Notes: generated by a model from the sequence alone, not told the origin. 64,000 nucleotides of DNA from Mesorhizobium sp. B2-7-1 (GCF_006440735.1 NZ_VFUA01000025.1:1-64000), one strand, 5' to 3'; numbered from the stretch's first letter, positions 50,874 through 60,930 are shown. Numbers and translations: made by a program.

Positions 50874-52768
50874 CCGGTGCGCCGCAATCCACCGCGCCGC
50901 GTGTCGCGCGCGCTTTCCTCGCCGAACAGCGAGGCGAGCTGCTCGGTCATGGCGCCAGCCAGCTCCTCGGCATCGACGATGGTGACGGCGCGGCGATAAT
51001 AGCGCGTGACGTCGTGGCCGATGCCGATCGCCAGCAGCTCGACCGGCGAGCGCGTCTCGATCAATTCGATGACCGCCCGCAGATGGCGTTCCAGGTAATT
51101 GCCCGGATTGACCGAGAGCGTGGAATCGTCGACCGGCGCACCGTCCGAGATCATCATCAGGATCTTGCGCTGCTCGGGCCGGCCGATGAGGCGGTTATGC
51201 GCCCAAAGCAGCGCCTCGCCGTCGATGTTTTCCTTGAGCAGGCCCTCGCGCATCATCAGCCCGAGATTGCGCCGCGCGCGCCGCCATGGATGGTCGGCGG
51301 ATTTGTAGATGATGTGGCGCAAATCGTTGAGCCGGCCGGGATTCGGCGGCTTGCCGTCCTTCAGCCATTTCTCGCGCGCCTGCCCGCCCTTCCAGGCGCG
51401 GGTCGTGAAGCCGAGGATTTCCACTGAAACGCCGCAGCGCTCCAGCGTGCGCGCCAGAATGTCGGCGCAGGTCGCGGCGACAGTGATCGGCCGGCCGCGC
51501 ATCGAGCCCGAATTGTCGAGCACCAGCGACACCACCGTGTCGCGGAACTTGGTGTCGCGTTCCTGCTTGAAGGACAGCGGCTGCATCGGATCGATGACGA
51601 CGCGCACCAGGCGGGCCGGATCGAGATAGCCTTCCTCGAGGTCGAAATCCCAGGAGCGGTTCTGCTGCGCCATCAGCCGGCGCTGCAGCCGGTTGGCGAG
51701 CCGCCCGACGACGCCGGAGAGGTTGGCAAGCTGCTTGTCGAGGAAGGCCCGCAGCCGGTCGAGCTCCTCTTCCTCGCAAAGATCCTCGGCGCCCACCGTC
51801 TCGTCGAAGGCGGTGGTGAACACCTTGTAGTCGATCTCTTTCGGCAGGTTCAGGAACGGATTGTCGTTGCGCTTGGCCTCGCCAGGCGTCTCGGCGTCGG
51901 AATCGTCTTCATCCGACAGATCGTCGGAGGTGGCGTCAGTCGCTTCCGTCTCGGCCGAGTCTTCCTCGTCGGCGGAAGCTTCGGCATCTTCCGACTGCGA
52001 CTGCTCGGAGCCTGAATCCTCCTCGCCGCCTTCCTCGCTCTGTTCCTCGCCCTGCTGTTCGTTCTCTTCGTTTTCCTCGGAGTCGTCGGTCTCCTGGTCG
52101 TCGCCGAGCTCCTCGGCCATTTCCATGGAAACCAGCATGTCGCGCACGACGCGGGCAAAGGCCTGCTGGTCCTCGAGCTTGGCCGACAGGCCGTCGAGGT
52201 CGCCGCTGGCCTTCTCCTCGATCCACGGACGCCACAGATCGACCAGCCGCTCGCCGCTCTTCGGGATCGCGCGGCCGGTGAGCTTTTCGCGCACCAACAG
52301 CGCAATCGCTTCCTCGAGCGGCGCGTCGGCCTTGTCCCTGACGTCGACGAGGTTCGCCTTGGCGTATTTGTCCTCGAGCATCGAGCCGATATTGTCGGCC
52401 ACGCCCTGCATGGCGCGGCTGCCGATCGCCTCGACGCGTGCCTGTTCGACGGCATCGAAGATAGACCGCGCCAGCTTGCCTTCCGGCGCCAGCTTGTTAT
52501 GGATGCGCTGATCGTGGCAGGCGCGTTTCAGCGCCATGGAATCGCCCAGGCCGCGGGTGATCGCGATATCGTTGCGGGAAGCTTTCTTCGGCAGTTCCGG
52601 CAGGCGCGCGCGATTGCCGGCAAGCGCCGGCCGGTCCTTGGCGAAGCCGACCTCGAGATCCTTGTCGCCGGCGACGGCGCGCATGCACACGGTCACGGCG
52701 CGCTTGAAGCTGTCCGCTTCAGACCCGTTCTTCGACTTGTTGCGCGTGTTGTCGCCCGGACCCGCCAT
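50870..52768 (-). CDS. cobT: Cobaltochelatase subunit CobT
   Basis: A 632-residue subunit of the aerobic cobalt chelatase (CobNST), which inserts cobalt into hydrogenobyrinic acid a,c-diamide in vitamin B12 synthesis. An N-terminal helical domain is followed by a very acidic region (about residues 215-300) and a C-terminal von Willebrand A domain, with the MIDAS motif DNSGSMRG near residue 420 and SDGAPVDD later. CobT works with the AAA+ ATPase CobS, encoded just upstream. cobN is not in the window. The overlap with the phytase-like gene is four bases. Confidence 0.97.
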   Translation of the reverse strand: MAGPGDNTRNKSKNGSEADSFKRAVTVCMRAVAGDKDLEVGFAKDRPALAGNRARLPELPKKASRNDIAITRGLGDSMALKRACHDQRIHNKLAPEGKLARSIFDAVEQARVEAIGSRAMQGVADNIGSMLEDKYAKANLVDVRDKADAPLEEAIALLVREKLTGRAIPKSGERLVDLWRPWIEEKASGDLDGLSAKLEDQQAFARVVRDMLVSMEMAEELGDDQETDDSEENEENEQQGEEQSEEGGEEDSGSEQSQSEDAEASADEEDSAETEATDATSDDLSDEDDSDAETPGEAKRNDNPFLNLPKEIDYKVFTTAFDETVGAEDLCEEEELDRLRAFLDKQLANLSGVVGRLANRLQRRLMAQQNRSWDFDLEEGYLDPARLVRVVIDPMQPLSFKQERDTKFRDTVVSLVLDNSGSMRGRPITVAATCADILARTLERCGVSVEILGFTTRAWKGGQAREKWLKDGKPPNPGRLNDLRHIIYKSADHPWRRARRNLGLMMREGLLKENIDGEALLWAHNRLIGRPEQRKILMMISDGAPVDDSTLSVNPGNYLERHLRAVIELIETRSPVELLAIGIGHDVTRYYRRAVTIVDAEELAGAMTEQLASLFGEESARDTRRGGLRRTG

Positions 52769-52792
52769 TGATCATTCCCTGCGCGATTCATG

Positions 52793-52816
52793 CTGAAAGG
52801 CTCAAGGCCTTTCAGC
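52793..52816 (-). terminator. Short hairpin between cobS and cobT
   Basis: An 8-bp stem GCTGAAAG/CTTTCAGC with an 8-base loop in the 55-bp gap between the cobS stop and the cobT start. There is no T-run. It may tune the ratio of CobT to CobS in the shared transcript. Confidence 0.45.
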
Positions 52817-52823
52817 TGCGCGC

Positions 52824-53810
52824 CTAGCCCAGCACCACGTTGGCGGCGCTCTCCGGCAGATCCTCGCCGAAAGCGCGCTGGTAGAATTCGGCCACCACCG
52901 AACGCTCCAGCTCGTCGCACTTGTTGAGGAAGGTCAGCCGGAACGCCATGCCGATATCGCCGAAGATCTCGGCGTTCTCGGCCCAGGTGATGACGGTGCG
53001 CGGGCTCATCACGGTCGACAGGTCGCCATTGATGAAGGCCGAGCGCGTCATGTCGGCGACGCGCACCATCTTGTTGACGATGTCCTTGCCCTTGCTGTCG
53101 CGATAGTGCTTGGCCTTGGCCAGCACGATGTTCACTTCATTGTCGTGCGGCAGGTAGTTCAGCGTGGTGACGATCGACCAGCGGTCCATCTGCGCCTGGT
53201 TGATCTGCTGCGTGCCGTGATAGAGGCCGGTGGTGTCGCCGAGACCAACCGTGTTGGCGGTGGCGAACAGCCGGAACGCCGGATGCGGGCGGATGACCCG
53301 GCTCTGGTCGAGCAGCGTCAGACGTCCGGACGATTCCAGCACGCGCTGGATGACGAACATCACGTCCGGACGGCCGGCGTCATACTCGTCGAAGCAGAGC
53401 GCGACATTGTGCTGATAGGCCCAGGGCAGGATGCCGTCGCGGAATTCGGTGACCTGCAGGCCTTCCTTGACGACGATGGCGTCCTTGCCGACGAGATCGA
53501 TACGGCTGACATGGCTGTCGAGATTGACGCGCACGCAGGGCCAGTTGAGCCGCGCCGCCACCTGCTCGATATGCGTCGACTTGCCGGTGCCGTGATAGCC
53601 CGACACCATGACGCGGCGGTTGTAGGCGAAGCCGGCGAGGATCGCCAATGTCGTCGCCTTGTCGAACAGATAATCCGGGTCGATGTCCGGCACATGCTCG
53701 GTCGCCGCCGAATAGGCGGGAACGACCATCTTGGAGTCGAAACCGAATTTCTCCTTCACCGACACCGTCGTGTCGGGCAGGTTGGCGATGTCGCGATCGA
53801 CCTTGTTCAT
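52824..53810 (-). CDS. cobS: Cobaltochelatase subunit CobS (AAA+ ATPase)
   Basis: A 328-residue AAA+ ATPase that drives cobalt insertion together with CobT and CobN. Walker A is GYHGTGKST at residues 71-79, Walker B is in [11 protein letters not shown], and the sensor segment is [18 protein letters not shown] chose the Met at 53810 ([18 protein letters not shown]), the usual start for rhizobial CobS of about 330 residues. The frame continues upstream to 53918 through a hairpin and non-conserved sequence. Operon with cobT. Confidence 0.96.
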   Translation of the reverse strand: MNKVDRDIANLPDTTVSVKEKFGFDSKMVVPAYSAATEHVPDIDPDYLFDKATTLAILAGFAYNRRVMVSGYHGTGKSTHIEQVAARLNWPCVRVNLDSHVSRIDLVGKDAIVVKEGLQVTEFRDGILPWAYQHNVALCFDEYDAGRPDVMFVIQRVLESSGRLTLLDQSRVIRPHPAFRLFATANTVGLGDTTGLYHGTQQINQAQMDRWSIVTTLNYLPHDNEVNIVLAKAKHYRDSKGKDIVNKMVRVADMTRSAFINGDLSTVMSPRTVITWAENAEIFGDIGMAFRLTFLNKCDELERSVVAEFYQRAFGEDLPESAANVVLG

Positions 53811-53933
53811 CTCTATCAACGTCTCCACGTGCGAAACGCCGCGTTTCGCCGGCAATCGATTTTGTCCGGGGGCGGTCTTAGAGCCTTTTCCAACCTTATG
53901 AAAGTTGGAAAACGACATGGACCGTAGGGCCGC

Positions 53934-54557
53934 TCAGCACAATCCTGCCTGCTTGAGCACGCGATAGGCCTGCAGCACATCGCGGAACCGGTCTTCCGAA
54001 CCTCTGTCGCCGCCATTCGCATCCGGATGGTGGCGTTTAACGAGTTCCTTATAACGCGCCTTGATGTCCTGACCAGTCGCCTTTGTATCAAGGCCAAGCG
54101 TTTCCAGCGCCTTGGCCTCAAGCGGCTTTGCCTTGCGCTCGCGCGGTTCGCGCGCCCCTGAGCCGAACAGGTTGAAGGGATCGCGCATGCGGTTGTGGTA
54201 GCCGGCGCGCCCCGAGCGCTGCTGCGCGAAATCCGGCGCCGAGCGCGTCCCGCCGCTAGTGGCGCCCATGCGCCATGTCGGTCTGTGGCCGGTCAACGCC
54301 TCTTTCTGGAAGCGCGCAATCTCGTTGTCCGACACGCCGGAGAAGTAGTTGAAGCCCTTGTTGTATTCGCGCACGTGGTCGAAGCAGAAGCGGAAGTACT
54401 CGCCCTCTTTCAAGCGTCCGACCGGGGCGCGATGCGTGCCGGCCTCGTTACAGCCGTCCCACTGGCAGATCGGCGCGTGCGACTTCAGCTCCGCGTCCTT
54501 CTCCGGCCGGATTCGAATTTTCTCGAAATATTTGGGATACGCTTTCATCTCACCCAT
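53934..54557 (-). CDS. DnaJ-domain protein with C-terminal J domain
   Basis: A 207-residue protein. The N-terminal part has a possible zinc site (PICQWDGCNEAGTHRAP ... FCFDHVREYN, with Cys and His spaced like a small zinc finger). The J domain is at the C-terminus (about 143-205), with the HPD motif in VKRHHPDANGG. It probably stimulates a DnaK-type chaperone. In rhizobia it lies between cobS and bolA, as here. The 3' end is 124 bases upstream of cobS, and this gap holds a TTTCCAAC/GTTGGAAA hairpin (53886-53910). Client unknown. Confidence 0.9.
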   Translation of the reverse strand: MGEMKAYPKYFEKIRIRPEKDAELKSHAPICQWDGCNEAGTHRAPVGRLKEGEYFRFCFDHVREYNKGFNYFSGVSDNEIARFQKEALTGHRPTWRMGATSGGTRSAPDFAQQRSGRAGYHNRMRDPFNLFGSGAREPRERKAKPLEAKALETLGLDTKATGQDIKARYKELVKRHHPDANGGDRGSEDRFRDVLQAYRVLKQAGLC

Positions 54558-54692
54558 TTATGGGCTGTTCGCACGTGCGAAACAAGAATTGACATTTCAC
54601 CGATGATCGCCCTAACCGCTGAATCGCGGCTTAAAAGCGGTCGAAAACGTAGATTTTGCGGCTATGCCGTCAAGTGGGAAAGGGAAAGCCGG

Positions 54693-54995
54693 ATGTCCAT
54701 ACAGTCGACGATGGAAAACAAGCTGAAGGCGGCGTTTTCGCCCGAAAGGCTCGCCGTCATCAACGAAAGCCACCTTCACGCGGGCCACCACCACGTCGAG
54801 CACGGCCACGAGGCCCATTTCGACGGCACCGGCGAAACGCATTTTCGCGTCCGCATCGTCTCGTCGGATTTTGCCGGCATGGGCCGCATCGACCGCCATC
54901 GCGCCGTCAACGATCTGCTCGCCGACGAATTGAAAGCCGGCGTGCATGCGCTGGCGATCGAGCCGGCGGCGCCCGGCGAGAAGACGCGCTGGTAG
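54693..54995 (+). CDS. bolA: BolA-family protein
   Basis: A 100-residue BolA/IbaG-fold protein. The core IQSTMENKLKAAFSPERLAVINESHLHAGHHHV is followed by the helix-turn segment RVRIVSSDFAGMGRIDRHRAVNDLLADEL. BolA proteins bind monothiol glutaredoxins and Fe-S clusters, and some act on cell shape and stress genes. It carries several extra His (GHHHVEHGHEAH). It is divergent from the dnaJ-like gene and convergent with the hydrolase gene, which ends next to it. The ATG at 54693 is chosen because the family begins there. Confidence 0.92.
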   Translation: MSIQSTMENKLKAAFSPERLAVINESHLHAGHHHVEHGHEAHFDGTGETHFRVRIVSSDFAGMGRIDRHRAVNDLLADELKAGVHALAIEPAAPGEKTRW

Positions 54996-55802
54996 TCAAC
55001 CGACGGCCGCCTTGAGAAACGCCATTGCCGCCGCGGTCAAGGCGTCGCCGTCCTTGCCGAAATCGCCATTGATCGACATGTGCGTATAGGCGCTGCCGTC
55101 GAACAGCGTGACCTTGGCTCCGGCGGCGCGCAGGCGTTCCGCGAAAGCTTTCGACTCTTCGCCACGCCCGGGCGCGCGTGAATAGGCGATGAATGTCGGC
55201 GGATGCTTCCTGCCGTCGATATAGCTCGCCGGCGAAAGTGCTTCCCATTGCGTCGGATCGGAGAAGGCGCGGGCGTAAGCGCGCACCATGCCGCCATTCC
55301 TGGAAAGCGCGGCAAGATCATAGGCCCTGGTGTCGTCGAGGATCAGCGCGGCGACGCCGGGCAATCCGCCGCGCATGCCGGTCAGCGCAATCAGATGGCA
55401 GCCGGCCGAATGGCCCATGCCGACGATGCGGTCCGGGTCGCCGCCATGCCGGGCAATGTTGGCGCGCACATAGGCGTAGGCCTTTTCGACATCGCCGGCC
55501 TGGGTGGCGACGTCGGCTTGCGGCAGCATGCGGTAGTCGATCGAGACGAAGACGAAGCCATTGGCGAGCAGGAAGCCCGGCTTGGCGCCGACCTGGCTGC
55601 GTTTGCCGACCCGCCAGGCGCCGCCATGGACGAAGAAGACCACCGGCAGGTTGTTGGCGCCGTCCGCGGCATAGATGTCGAGCTTGGCCGGACCGTAATC
55701 GACGGTTTGCGGTTCCGGCCGGACCGGACGCCCGGCGGCTGACGCACCCGCCGGCAGCAGCGCCGCCAAGGATGCCACGATGAAGCTGCGCCGATCGATC
55801 AT
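54996..55802 (-). CDS. Exported alpha/beta hydrolase (lipase/esterase)
   Basis: A 268-residue hydrolase with a Tat-like leader (IDRRSFIVASLAALLPAGASA) and an alpha/beta-hydrolase fold. The oxyanion-hole HGG motif is in VFFVHGGAWR and the nucleophile Ser in GMGHSAGCHLI; the late His may be in YTHMSINGDF. It resembles the HSL/carboxylesterase group. I chose the ATG at 55802 with GGCGGAG upstream; the codon at 55808 adds two residues and longer frames lack support. It is divergent from prkA over a 292-bp gap. Substrate unknown. Confidence 0.86.
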   Translation of the reverse strand: MIDRRSFIVASLAALLPAGASAAGRPVRPEPQTVDYGPAKLDIYAADGANNLPVVFFVHGGAWRVGKRSQVGAKPGFLLANGFVFVSIDYRMLPQADVATQAGDVEKAYAYVRANIARHGGDPDRIVGMGHSAGCHLIALTGMRGGLPGVAALILDDTRAYDLAALSRNGGMVRAYARAFSDPTQWEALSPASYIDGRKHPPTFIAYSRAPGRGEESKAFAERLRAAGAKVTLFDGSAYTHMSINGDFGKDGDALTAAAMAFLKAAVG

Positions 55803-56005
55803 CGCCATCTCCGCCAGGTTGCGCCGCAACGGGCACGGATGCTCGCCACGCGCCTCGTTTACGAACCAAAAATGACAACTTTCGGTGCGAAAACAAATCC
55901 ACTCCTTGACGGTCCGCTGGCAATCACCACGTATCTTCATAGGCGAGCATTTTCGGCCGAATCGGGGTGTCCCGAAGGTTAATGCTGGAGTGCATTGCGC
56001 GCTCT

Positions 56006-56044
56006 CCCTTCACGTGAAGGGAACCACAATGCTCTCCGGCGGTT
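56006..56044 (+). promoter_or_regulatory. Palindrome and possible EcfG-type promoter upstream of prkA
   Basis: A perfect 16-base palindrome CCCTTCACGTGAAGGG (56006-56021) overlaps a GGAAC (56020-56024). GGTT follows 16 bases later (56041-56044). The alphaproteobacterial general-stress promoter consensus is GGAAC-N16/17-CGTT, so one base is off. It lies 51 bases before the prkA ATG. The palindrome could also be an operator. Tentative. Confidence 0.35.
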
Positions 56045-56094
56045 GATGAAGCGATGAGCCGATTGGCAGCCTGTCGGCTCCGAGGCAGAGCATC

Positions 56095-58044
56095 ATGCGC
56101 GAGAACCAATCAGACGTCTTCGATCTGTTTTCGGAGATTTATTCCAACGCGGCCCAGGAAGAGATCAGCCTTCAGCAATATCTGCTCGCCTGCCGCGAGG
56201 ACAAATCCATGTATGCCTCGGCGCCTGAACGCATGGTTGCGGCAATCGGCGAGCCGAACCTGGTCGACACCAGCAAGGACGAGCGGCTCGGCCGCATTTT
56301 TTCCAACCGCACCATCAAGGTCTATCCCTCCTTTTCCGATTTCTACGGGATGGAGGACACGATCGAGCGCATCGCCGGATACTTCCGCTACGCCTCGCAG
56401 GGCCTCGAGGAGCGCAAGCAGATCCTCTATCTTCTGGGCCCGGTCGGCGGCGGCAAGTCCTCGCTGGCCGAACGGCTGAAGAAGCTGATGGAGGAGCGCC
56501 CGATCTACACGCTCAAGATCGGCAACAAGATCAGCCCGGTCTTCGAATCGCCGCTCGGCCTTTTCCATCCCGACCGCATGGGCGATCTGCTGGAGGACAA
56601 ATATGGCATCGCCCGCCGCCGCCTGAACGGATTGATCTCGCCCTGGGCGGCCAAGCGCCTCGACGAACTGTCCGGCGACATCTCCAAATTCAGCGTGGTC
56701 AAGCTGATGCCGTCGCGGCTGCGCCAGATCGCCATCGCCAAGACCGAGCCCGGCGACGAGAACAACCAGGACGTCTCGGCCCTCGTCGGCAAGGTCGACA
56801 TCAGGCAGCTGGAGCACTTCAGCCAGTCCGACCCGGACGCCTATTCCTACAGCGGCGGCCTCAACCGCACGACGCAAGGGCTGCTCGAATTCGTCGAGAT
56901 GTTCAAGGCGCCCATCAAGGTCCTGCATCCACTGCTGACGGCAACCCAGGAAGGCAGCTACAACGGCACCGAGAATTTCGGCGCCTTCCCCTATCAGGGC
57001 ATCGTCGTTGCCCATTCCAATGAATCGGAATGGCAGCAGTTCAAGAACAACAAGAACAATGAGGCCTTCCTCGACCGCATCCTCGTGGTCAAGGTTCCCT
57101 ATTGCCTGCGCTTCACCGAGGAAAGGCACATCTACGAGAAGCTGGTGCGCGAAAGCGAACTGGCGAACAGCCCCTGCGCGCCCGAGGTGCTGGACATTCT
57201 CAGCCGCTTCACCGTTTCGACCCGCCTTGCCGAGCACGAGAACTCGCCGCTCTACACCAAGATGCGCTCCTATGACGGCGAGAACCTCAAGGAGGTCGAT
57301 CCGAAGGCGAAGTCTGTCCAGGAATATCGCGACGCCGCCGGCGTCGACGAGGGCATGACCGGGGTAAGCACCCGCTTTGCCTTCAAGATCCTGTCGCAGA
57401 CGTTCAACTACGACACCAAGGAGGTGGCGGCCGATCCCGTGCACCTGATGTACATCCTCGAGGAGGCGATCAAGCGCGAGCAATTCCCGAAGGAAACGGA
57501 AGCCGCCTATCTCGAATTCATCAAGTCGGAGCTCGCAAGCCGCTATGCCGAGTTCATCGGCCACGAGATCCAGAAGGCCTATCTGGAATCCTACAGCGAG
57601 TACGGCCAGAACCTCTTCGACCGCTACATCGCCTATGCCGATGCCTGGATCGAGGATCAGGACTACAAGGACCCCGACACGGGCCAGATCCTCAACCGCG
57701 AGGTGCTGGACAAGGAATTGTCGCAGGTCGAGAAGCCGGCCGGCATCGCCAACCCCAAGGACTTCCGCAACGAAGTGGTCAAGTTCACCTTGCGCGCGCG
57801 GGCGCGCAACCACGGCCGCAACCCGTCCTGGACGAGCTACGAAAAGCTCCGCGAGGTCATCGAGAAGCGCATGTTCGGCCAGGTCGAGGACCTGTTGCCG
57901 GTGATCAGCTTCGGCTCCAAGCAGGACAGCGTCACGGAGAAGCGGCACAACGAATTCGTGCAGCGGATGGTGGAGCGCGGCTATACCCAGCGGCAGGTGC
58001 GCCGGCTGGTCGACTGGTACATGCGCGTGAACAAGGCGGGTTGA
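56095..58044 (+). CDS. prkA: PrkA/YeaG-type serine protein kinase with AAA+ domain
   Basis: A 649-residue protein with an N-terminal AAA+ ATPase region: Walker A GPVGGGKSS starts at residue 115, and a Walker B-like LLEFVEMFKAP lies near 265. The C-terminal PrkA kinase-like domain includes LPVISFGSKQDSVTEKRHNEFV and the tail YTQRQVRRLVDWYM. In E. coli YeaG is a stress- and nitrogen-starvation-linked kinase; in Bacillus PrkA affects sporulation and may act as a Lon-like protease. It is the first gene of a prkA-yeaH-spoVR operon, 19 bases ahead of the next gene. Confidence 0.96.
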   Translation: MRENQSDVFDLFSEIYSNAAQEEISLQQYLLACREDKSMYASAPERMVAAIGEPNLVDTSKDERLGRIFSNRTIKVYPSFSDFYGMEDTIERIAGYFRYASQGLEERKQILYLLGPVGGGKSSLAERLKKLMEERPIYTLKIGNKISPVFESPLGLFHPDRMGDLLEDKYGIARRRLNGLISPWAAKRLDELSGDISKFSVVKLMPSRLRQIAIAKTEPGDENNQDVSALVGKVDIRQLEHFSQSDPDAYSYSGGLNRTTQGLLEFVEMFKAPIKVLHPLLTATQEGSYNGTENFGAFPYQGIVVAHSNESEWQQFKNNKNNEAFLDRILVVKVPYCLRFTEERHIYEKLVRESELANSPCAPEVLDILSRFTVSTRLAEHENSPLYTKMRSYDGENLKEVDPKAKSVQEYRDAAGVDEGMTGVSTRFAFKILSQTFNYDTKEVAADPVHLMYILEEAIKREQFPKETEAAYLEFIKSELASRYAEFIGHEIQKAYLESYSEYGQNLFDRYIAYADAWIEDQDYKDPDTGQILNREVLDKELSQVEKPAGIANPKDFRNEVVKFTLRARARNHGRNPSWTSYEKLREVIEKRMFGQVEDLLPVISFGSKQDSVTEKRHNEFVQRMVERGYTQRQVRRLVDWYMRVNKAG

Positions 58045-58063
58045 GCAAAGCCGGGACGGTTCC

Positions 58064-59374
58064 ATGCCGATCTTCATCGACCGCCGCCTGAACCCGAAGG
58101 ACAAGAGCCTTGGCAATCGCCAGCGCTTCCTCAGGCGCGCCCGCGAAGACCTCAAGCGCAGCATCCGCGACAAGGTCCGCGCCGGCGGCATCGCCGACCT
58201 TGATCGCGAGCACGCCGTGCCGATCCCTCGCAAGGGCACCGGCGAACCGACCTTCGGCGACGACAAGGAAAGCGGCCGGCGCCAGCATATCCTGCCCGGC
58301 AACCGGACGTTCAGCCCTGGCGATCTCATCGACAAGCCTGGCGGCGGCGGAGGCTACGGCTCGGCTCCGGGGACCACGGAATCCGAGGACGATTTCCGCT
58401 TCGTGCTGTCGCGCGAGGAAGTGCTCGACCTTTTCTTCGAAGACCTCGAACTGCCGGATCTGGTCAAGCTCAGTCTAAAGCAGATACTCAGCTTCAAGCC
58501 GAGGCGGGCGGGCTTCGCGGCAAGCGGCGCGCCGACCAACATCAATGTCGGGCGCACGATGCGAAACAGCCACGGGCGCCGCATCGCGCTCAGGCGTCCA
58601 AAGCAGGCTGAGGTGGACGCCGTCGCCCAGCAGATCGCCGAGCTGGAATCCAGGCCGCCGGATGCAAAGACACGCGAACGCATCGAGGCTCTGCGCGAAG
58701 AGCTCGATCGGCTGGAGCGCCGGCGCAGGCGGATTGCCTATGTCGATCCGGTCGACATCCGCTTCAATCGCTTCGACCCTCAGCCGCGGCCGAATGCCAG
58801 TGCCGTCATGTTCTGCCTGATGGACGTCTCCGGATCGATGGGCGAGCGCGAGAAGGATCTGGCCAAGCGCTTCTTCGTGCTATTGCATCTGTTCCTGACA
58901 CGACGATACGAGCGCACCGAGATCGTCTTCATTCGCCACACCCACGAGGCCAAGGAGGTGGACGAGCACACGTTCTTCTATCACACGCAAAGCGGCGGCA
59001 CCGTCGTTTCCACGGCGCTCGAGGAGATGCATCGCATCATCGAAGAGCGCTATCCGGCCTCTGAATGGAACATCTACGCCGCCCAGGCCTCCGACGGCGA
59101 CAATTTCGCCACCGACTCCGAGCGCTGCATAGAACTTCTCGACCGCAAACTCATGCGCCTTTGCCAGTATTTCGCCTATGTCGAGATCATCGATGAACGG
59201 GAAAGCCACATTTTCGGCTCGACCGAGAACGGCACGTCGCTCTGGCGCGCCTACAACGCCGTCGACGGGAAATGGCCGAACTTCCAGATGAGGCGCATTG
59301 CCGCGCCGGCCGACATATACCCGGTCTTCCGCGAGCTCTTCGCCAGGCAGCCCGACCTGCGCAAGAGCGCGTGA
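58064..59374 (+). CDS. YeaH/YhbH-family DUF444 protein (VWA-like)
   Basis: A 436-residue protein of the DUF444 family. The conserved start FIDRRLNPKDKSLGNRQRFLRR is near residues 4-25. A glycine-rich linker (DLIDKPGGGGGYG) follows, then a von Willebrand A-like domain with MIDAS LMDVSGSMGEREKDLAKRFF near residue 250 and QASDGDNF later. It is always encoded next to prkA and probably forms a complex or acts as its substrate or partner. It follows prkA by 19 bases, and its stop overlaps a GTG that could start spoVR. Confidence 0.95.
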   Translation: MPIFIDRRLNPKDKSLGNRQRFLRRAREDLKRSIRDKVRAGGIADLDREHAVPIPRKGTGEPTFGDDKESGRRQHILPGNRTFSPGDLIDKPGGGGGYGSAPGTTESEDDFRFVLSREEVLDLFFEDLELPDLVKLSLKQILSFKPRRAGFAASGAPTNINVGRTMRNSHGRRIALRRPKQAEVDAVAQQIAELESRPPDAKTRERIEALREELDRLERRRRRIAYVDPVDIRFNRFDPQPRPNASAVMFCLMDVSGSMGEREKDLAKRFFVLLHLFLTRRYERTEIVFIRHTHEAKEVDEHTFFYHTQSGGTVVSTALEEMHRIIEERYPASEWNIYAAQASDGDNFATDSERCIELLDRKLMRLCQYFAYVEIIDERESHIFGSTENGTSLWRAYNAVDGKWPNFQMRRIAAPADIYPVFRELFARQPDLRKSA

Positions 59375-59385
59375 GAGCTTCGGCG

Positions 59386-60930
59386 ATGGTCAGCCAGGCG
59401 CGCAAGTCCGCACTGCTGTTTTCCGGGTCCGACTGGGATTTCAACAAGCTGTCCCGGGTCTATGAAGAGATCGAAGCGATCGGCCGCGAAGAGCTTCGCC
59501 TCGACATCTACCCGGTGCAGATGGAGATCATTTCCTCCGAGCAGATGCTCGATGCCTATTCGTCGATCGGCATGCCGCTGATGTACCGGCACTGGTCGTT
59601 CGGCAAGCGCTTTCTCTACGACGAGCTTCTCTACCGCAAGGGCGCTCGCGGTCTGGCCTACGAGATTGTCATCAACTCCAACCCCTGCATCGTCTACCTC
59701 ATGGAAGAAAACACCATGGCTCTGCAGGCCTTGGTGACGGCGCATGCCGCGCTTGGGCACAATCATTTCTTCAAGAACAATCACCTTTTCCGGCAATGGA
59801 CGGATGCCGGCGGGATCCTGAGCTATCTGGATTTTGCCAAGAGCTACATAGCCCGGTGCGAGGAGCGGCATGGCCTGGCCGCGGTGGAGGCGATTCTGGA
59901 TTCCGCGCATGCGCTGATGGAGCAAGGCGTGTTCCGGTACCATCGGCCGCCCAAGCTGTCATCGGAACAACAGCGCGAAGGGCTGCGCGAGCGCCTCGAA
60001 TACGAGGAACGCTCCTTCAGCGATCTGTGGCGAACGCTGCCGCCTTCGCAGGCAAAGGGCAAGCCGGAAGCAGAGGAGGAAATCCTTGCCGAGCGGAAGA
60101 AATCGCTCAACCTGCCGGAGGAGAACCTGCTCTACTTCCTCGAGAAGAACAGCCTCATCCTCGAGCCTTGGCAGCGCGAGATCGTCAGGATCGTGCGGGT
60201 CATCGCGCAATATTTCTACCCGCAGCGGCAAACCCAGGTGATGAACGAAGGCTGCGCCACCTTCGTGCATTACACGCTGATGAACACGCTGTTCGACCGT
60301 GGCCGCCTCAACGAAGGCGCCATGCTCGAAATCCTGCGCAACCACTCGAACGTCATCTTCCAGCCGGCCTATGACGACCCGCGCTTTTCCGGCATCAATC
60401 CCTACGCGCTGGGTCTCGACATGATGCAGGACATCCAGCGCATCTCGACCGCGCCGACCGCCGAGGATCGAGACTGGTTTCCCGACATCGCCGGCCGCGG
60501 CGACTGGCGCGACACCTTGCTCGATGCCTGGGCCAACCATCGCGACGAATCCTTCATCCGCCAATATCTGAGCCCGACGCTGATCCGCAAATGGCGGCTC
60601 TTCGTGCTGGCCGACGGCGCCGACGAGCCGCACTACGAGGTGGCCTCGATCCACAATGAGCGCGGCTATGCCAAGATACGGTCGGCGCTGGCGCAAAGCT
60701 ACGATATCGGCGCCAGCCGTCCCGACATCCAGGTCGTTGACGTCGACCTCTTGGGCGACCGGCATCTGCGGCTCCAGCACAAGGTCAAGGACGGCGTCAT
60801 GCTCGAGGGCCAGAGCCGCGATGCGACCCTGCGCCATATCCGCAACCTCTGGGGCTATGACGTCAGCCTTGCAGCAATCGACGCTGGAACCGGCGCGCTG
60901 CTCAGCGAGCGCTGGACCAAGGAATTGTGA
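59386..60930 (+). CDS. SpoVR family protein
   Basis: A 514-residue protein of the SpoVR/YcgB family. Visible family blocks are EVQME-like DIYPVQMEIISSEQMLDAYSSIGMPLMYRHWSFGKRF, ALVTAHAALGHNHFFKNNHLF, and YPQRQTQVMNEGCATFVHYTLMNTLFDRG. In Bacillus SpoVR affects spore cortex; in non-sporing bacteria the role is unknown but linked to PrkA and YeaH. It has no Cys-rich sites. ATG 59386 gives MVSQARK; a GTG at 59371 overlapping the previous stop is an equally possible start. It is the last gene of the operon, before repeat E4. Confidence 0.93.
   Translation: MVSQARKSALLFSGSDWDFNKLSRVYEEIEAIGREELRLDIYPVQMEIISSEQMLDAYSSIGMPLMYRHWSFGKRFLYDELLYRKGARGLAYEIVINSNPCIVYLMEENTMALQALVTAHAALGHNHFFKNNHLFRQWTDAGGILSYLDFAKSYIARCEERHGLAAVEAILDSAHALMEQGVFRYHRPPKLSSEQQREGLRERLEYEERSFSDLWRTLPPSQAKGKPEAEEEILAERKKSLNLPEENLLYFLEKNSLILEPWQREIVRIVRVIAQYFYPQRQTQVMNEGCATFVHYTLMNTLFDRGRLNEGAMLEILRNHSNVIFQPAYDDPRFSGINPYALGLDMMQDIQRISTAPTAEDRDWFPDIAGRGDWRDTLLDAWANHRDESFIRQYLSPTLIRKWRLFVLADGADEPHYEVASIHNERGYAKIRSALAQSYDIGASRPDIQVVDVDLLGDRHLRLQHKVKDGVMLEGQSRDATLRHIRNLWGYDVSLAAIDAGTGALLSERWTKEL

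Noticed and set aside
53811..53918. 36-residue N-terminal extension of CobS
   Set aside because: It runs through a hairpin and non-conserved sequence; the usual CobS start is at 53810.
56110..58335. 741-codon minus-strand frame opposite prkA
   Set aside because: It is exactly antisense to prkA, has no family motifs, and its composition is that of a shadow frame.
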